NCBI GenBank assembly: GCA_024277475.1
Contig: JAJRVC010000611.1
Span: 1-7,513 of the forward strand
Source: Deltaproteobacteria bacterium
Lineage (GTDB): Bacteria > Desulfobacterota > Desulfobacteria > Desulfobacterales > JAFDCJ01
Length of the DNA: 7,513 bases
Direction of reading: 5' to 3'
Shown: in pieces, positions 4,739 through 7,513 of the stretch
How the letters are laid out: each line of letters begins with the position of its first letter
Position numbering within the stretch: position 1 is the stretch's first letter
The notes under the pieces: generated by a model
Told to the model about the DNA's origin: nothing
Databases searched by the model: none
The model's input: only the letters and a program-made list of their open reading frames with translations
Translations under genes and position numbers: made by a program

Positions 4739-5236
4739 CTATTGTATGGGGACATTGACCTCGCACATGCCCTCTGTAAACCCATTTTTGTTCACTGTTG
4801 CACCCATTCCATATCCCCTTGCCGCGGGTTTTGGTGCCCTCCAACGGGTCATGAAAACTCCACCTGAGTCAGTTTGTCCGATCTCAGCAGTGGTTCCACT
4901 TGAAGAAAACCACCCACCGCCGGCTTCAATGCGAACACTTGCTCCACTTACAGGAGAATTCTGTTCCGTGAAAGCTAAAATCCTAATTTCCACCTTCCCA
5001 CCGGCAGGAATTGAGTGGGGGCTTGAAGTGCATCGAACCTGAATCTGTCCGCTTTGAACTGGTATTTGTGGTGGCTTTGGATCTACTGGAGGACTGCTCG
5101 GGGGTGGATTGACACCATTGTTTTTATGAAAAATTTCATTCCACCACCATGGGGATGTCCCGCCAACTAGTAACGCTACAACAACAGCAACAATGATTTG
5201 AGGAAGCATTCCTCTTTTTTCTTCATTTAGAGCCAT
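4739..5236 (-). CDS. Single-pass membrane protein with proline-rich linker and Ig-like (Big_1-like) domain
   Basis: Unnamed protein of 165 residues. Order of parts: a short charged cytoplasmic start (MALNEEKRG); one hydrophobic segment at about 11-27 ending in an aromatic cluster (SPWWWNE, 28-34); a proline-rich linker (42-60, PPPSSPP and PKPPQIP); and a beta-rich domain from about 64 to the end. That domain resembles bacterial Ig-like Big_1 folds: PVSGASVRI, TDSGGVFMTRWRAP, then a terminal strand. C69 and C158 lie at opposite ends of it and could form a disulfide outside the membrane. The ATG at 5236 is chosen because GGGAG (5246-5250) lies 9 bases upstream; the frame is open 40 codons further, but that part is polar and atypical. 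It is followed by the selenoprotein gene on the same strand after 118 bases. Function is unknown. Stop is TAG. Confidence 0.7.
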   Translation of the reverse strand: MALNEEKRGMLPQIIVAVVVALLVGGTSPWWWNEIFHKNNGVNPPPSSPPVDPKPPQIPVQSGQIQVRCTSSPHSIPAGGKVEIRILAFTEQNSPVSGASVRIEAGGGWFSSSGTTAEIGQTDSGGVFMTRWRAPKPAARGYGMGATVNKNGFTEGMCEVNVPIQ

Positions 5237-5410
5237 AACTTTTTGCTCCCTTCCTTTTGAGATAAATTGAGTATCAGATCGGCAGCCGATATTTGAATTG
5301 GCTGGCCGTTTTTGTGCAGACATAAACCTTTGACAATGAGACTCTGATCGTTGCAATTAATACCAGATATATTAGAGGGCGCTCATTGCAAGATTAAATC
5401 GGGGAAATAA

Positions 5411-5444
5411 AAAACCCCATATCTCAAGATGAGAGCGGGGTTTT
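5411..5444 (-). terminator. Intrinsic terminator, probably ending the gnd transcript
   Basis: Arms AAAACCCC (5411-5418) and GGGGTTTT (5437-5444) enclose a second stem TCTCA (5422-5426)/TGAGA (5430-5434) with a 3-base loop. On the minus strand the GC stem is followed by six T residues; on the plus strand the T-run is four. It lies 275 bases beyond the gnd stop codon and ahead of the next leftward gene, so it separates the two transcripts. It may work in both directions. Confidence 0.75.
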
Positions 5445-5545
5445 ATCCCAAAGAAACCATATTGATCCTCCCTTAAAGGTTTAAGGCACGGAATTAATTC
5501 GTTTTTAGTATACAGGGGAAGTTTGTGGATGTAAATGATAAAAAA

Positions 5546-5562
5546 GGTTCAAGGTTCAGGGT
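5546..5562. repeat. GGTTCAA tandem repeat, second copy
   Basis: GGTTCAAGGTTCAGGGT shares its first 13 bases with the repeat at 1267-1285. It has no gene context of its own. Confidence 0.55.
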
Positions 5563-5617
5563 CTATATGTTAAATGAGGATAAAGGAGCAATTCTTATCA
5601 ATTTACAATGGATAGTC

Positions 5618-5657
5618 TGTTTTTTGCCCATCGCAGTCTCCCGATGGACAGAAAACA
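5618..5657. other. Long near-perfect hairpin downstream of gnd
   Basis: Arms 5618-5633 and 5642-5657 are 16 bases each, with an 8-base loop. Read as plus-strand RNA, they pair at 15 of 16 positions, including one G-U wobble. The core is CCATCG/CGATGG, and the outer part is U-rich opposite A-rich. No U-tract follows on either strand, so it is not a standard terminator. It begins 62 bases past the gnd stop codon. It could be a 3'-end stabiliser, a repeat element or part of a small RNA; nothing in the sequence decides. Confidence 0.6.
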
Positions 5658-5663
5658 TTAGAT

Positions 5664-5695
5664 TCTCTGTGTTCTCCGTGTCTCTGTGGTGAAAA
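5664..5695. repeat. TCTCTGTG-type degenerate tandem repeat
   Basis: Units of about 9 bases (TTCTCTGTG, TTCTCCGTG, TCTCTGTGG) end in GTGAAAA, just beyond the gnd stop codon. The central CCGTGTCTCTGTGG resembles the element at 1491-1507. Confidence 0.55.
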
Positions 5696-5718
5696 ATTAT
5701 TTCTGTTCATTATTATTT

Positions 5719-7170
<1,452 letters not shown>

Positions 7171-7212
7171 GTAATTTTCCTTTCTTGACTTGGACCATCT
7201 TAGTTTTTATTA

Positions 7213-7232
7213 GGGACACGGATAAACACGGG
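7213..7232. repeat. ACACGGAT-type degenerate repeat
   Basis: GGGACACGGATAAACACGGG contains two CACGG units about 10 bases apart and sits in the gap between the phosphogluconolactonase and gnd genes. It resembles the other 8-10 base periodic elements of the window. Confidence 0.45.
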
Positions 7233-7273
7233 TTTAATATCTGCAGCGATCTGTGACAATCCGGATCCTGATT

Positions 7274-7513
7274 TCAACTGACTGAATTTATAACTTTATT
7301 CAAACAGCTCGCCGCCGCTTGATCCACGATCCACAGTAATTTTTTCGGGCCGGGCCGGATATACTGGGCCGGGAAACGATCCGGTCGGCAATCGCCTTGC
7401 AAAACCTCTTTCAGGGTTTCGGCCTTATCGGCGCCGCTAACCAGAAAAATAACCAAATCGGCGCGATTTAACACCGGGATTGTCAGAGTGATCCGGCAGG
7501 CTTTAAATTTCTC
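7274..7513 (-). CDS. pgl: 6-phosphogluconolactonase (DevB/Pgl type), C-terminal part
   Basis: Hydrolyses 6-phosphogluconolactone to 6-phosphogluconate, the step before the gnd product in the oxidative pentose phosphate pathway. Only the last 79 residues are in the window; the gene enters from the right edge. The visible part, CRITLTIPVLNRADLVIFLV, then SGADKAETLKEVLQG, then FPAQYIRPGPKKLLWIVDQA, follows the C-terminal pattern of DevB-type lactonases: the R-x-T-L-T-hydrophobic-P strand, the V-S/T-G-x-x-K loop, and the LLW-hydrophobic-D-x-A-A end. The stop is TGA at 7274-7276 and is followed by a 103-base gap to gnd on the same strand. With gnd it suggests an oxidative pentose phosphate operon, probably with zwf further upstream, outside the window. 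Confidence 0.9.
   Translation of the reverse strand, partial: EKFKACRITLTIPVLNRADLVIFLVSGADKAETLKEVLQGDCRPDRFPAQYIRPGPKKLLWIVDQAAASCLNKVINSVS

Larger units (their letters stand above)
5237..5718. other. Non-coding region with terminator, palindrome, hairpin and two repeats
   Basis: These 482 bases separate gnd from the small membrane-protein gene, both leftward. They contain an intrinsic terminator (5411-5444), the 16-base palindrome CCTTAAA-GG-TTTAAGG (5471-5486), a GGTTCAA repeat (5546-5562), a long hairpin (5618-5657) and a TCTCTGTG-type repeat (5664-5695). No open frame with family resemblance is seen. The promoter of the small membrane-protein gene should lie between about 5237 and 5400, but no confident -35/-10 pair could be picked. 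Confidence 0.7.

Noticed and set aside
5237..5356. N-terminal extension of the Ig-like membrane protein by 40 residues
   Set aside because: The extension is polar, precedes the membrane segment without purpose, and the internal ATG at 5236 has a good Shine-Dalgarno sequence.

Overview
The window looks like a chromosomal segment of an anaerobic bacterium, most likely a Desulfobacterota (sulfate-reducer-like) genome. This rests on gene content (a TRAP solute-binding protein, a membrane polyferredoxin behind an FNR-type site, a probable selenoprotein) and on the many short 8-9 nt periodic repeats between genes. No rRNA, tRNA or CRISPR array is visible. The taxonomic call is an inference.

Layout. 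Positions 1-1103 (minus strand) hold a metal-dependent cyclase/hydrolase and then the signal peptide of a DctP-type TRAP transporter binding protein that runs off the left edge. A 477-base divergent spacer (1104-1580) carries two inverted repeats and an FNR/CRP-like site placed 41.5 bases upstream of the predicted start of transcription of a 370-residue membrane polyferredoxin (1581-2693, plus strand). Next is a VapC-type PIN toxin (2790-3200, minus strand). Its Phd/YefM-type antitoxin gene (3188-3415) is interrupted by an in-frame TAG at codon 13. The promoter and palindromic operator of that module can still be read.

The stretch 3416-3981 is a scar: period-8 repeats, the last 54 codons of a thioredoxin-domain (YyaL/DUF255) gene with its 5' part missing, and perhaps the first codons of another lost gene.

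The most interesting item is at 3982-4620 (minus strand). A DsbA-superfamily protein of the Rv2466c (mycothiol-dependent nitroreductase) type reads through an in-frame TGA placed exactly at the first cysteine of the CPWC active site, giving U-P-W-C. A strong ribosome binding site precedes the upstream ATG, the family motif continues on both sides of the TGA, and a hairpin with a G-containing tetraloop begins 16 bases downstream of the TGA. I read it as a selenoprotein, which a standard gene caller would truncate to 187 residues without its active site.

Positions 4739-5236 (minus) encode a small single-pass membrane protein with a proline-rich linker and an Ig-like domain. The spacer 5237-5718 has a terminator, a palindrome, a strong unexplained hairpin and two repeat elements. 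The right end holds gnd (6-phosphogluconate dehydrogenase) downstream of the 3' end of a 6-phosphogluconolactonase gene. These are consecutive steps of the oxidative pentose phosphate pathway, probably one operon.
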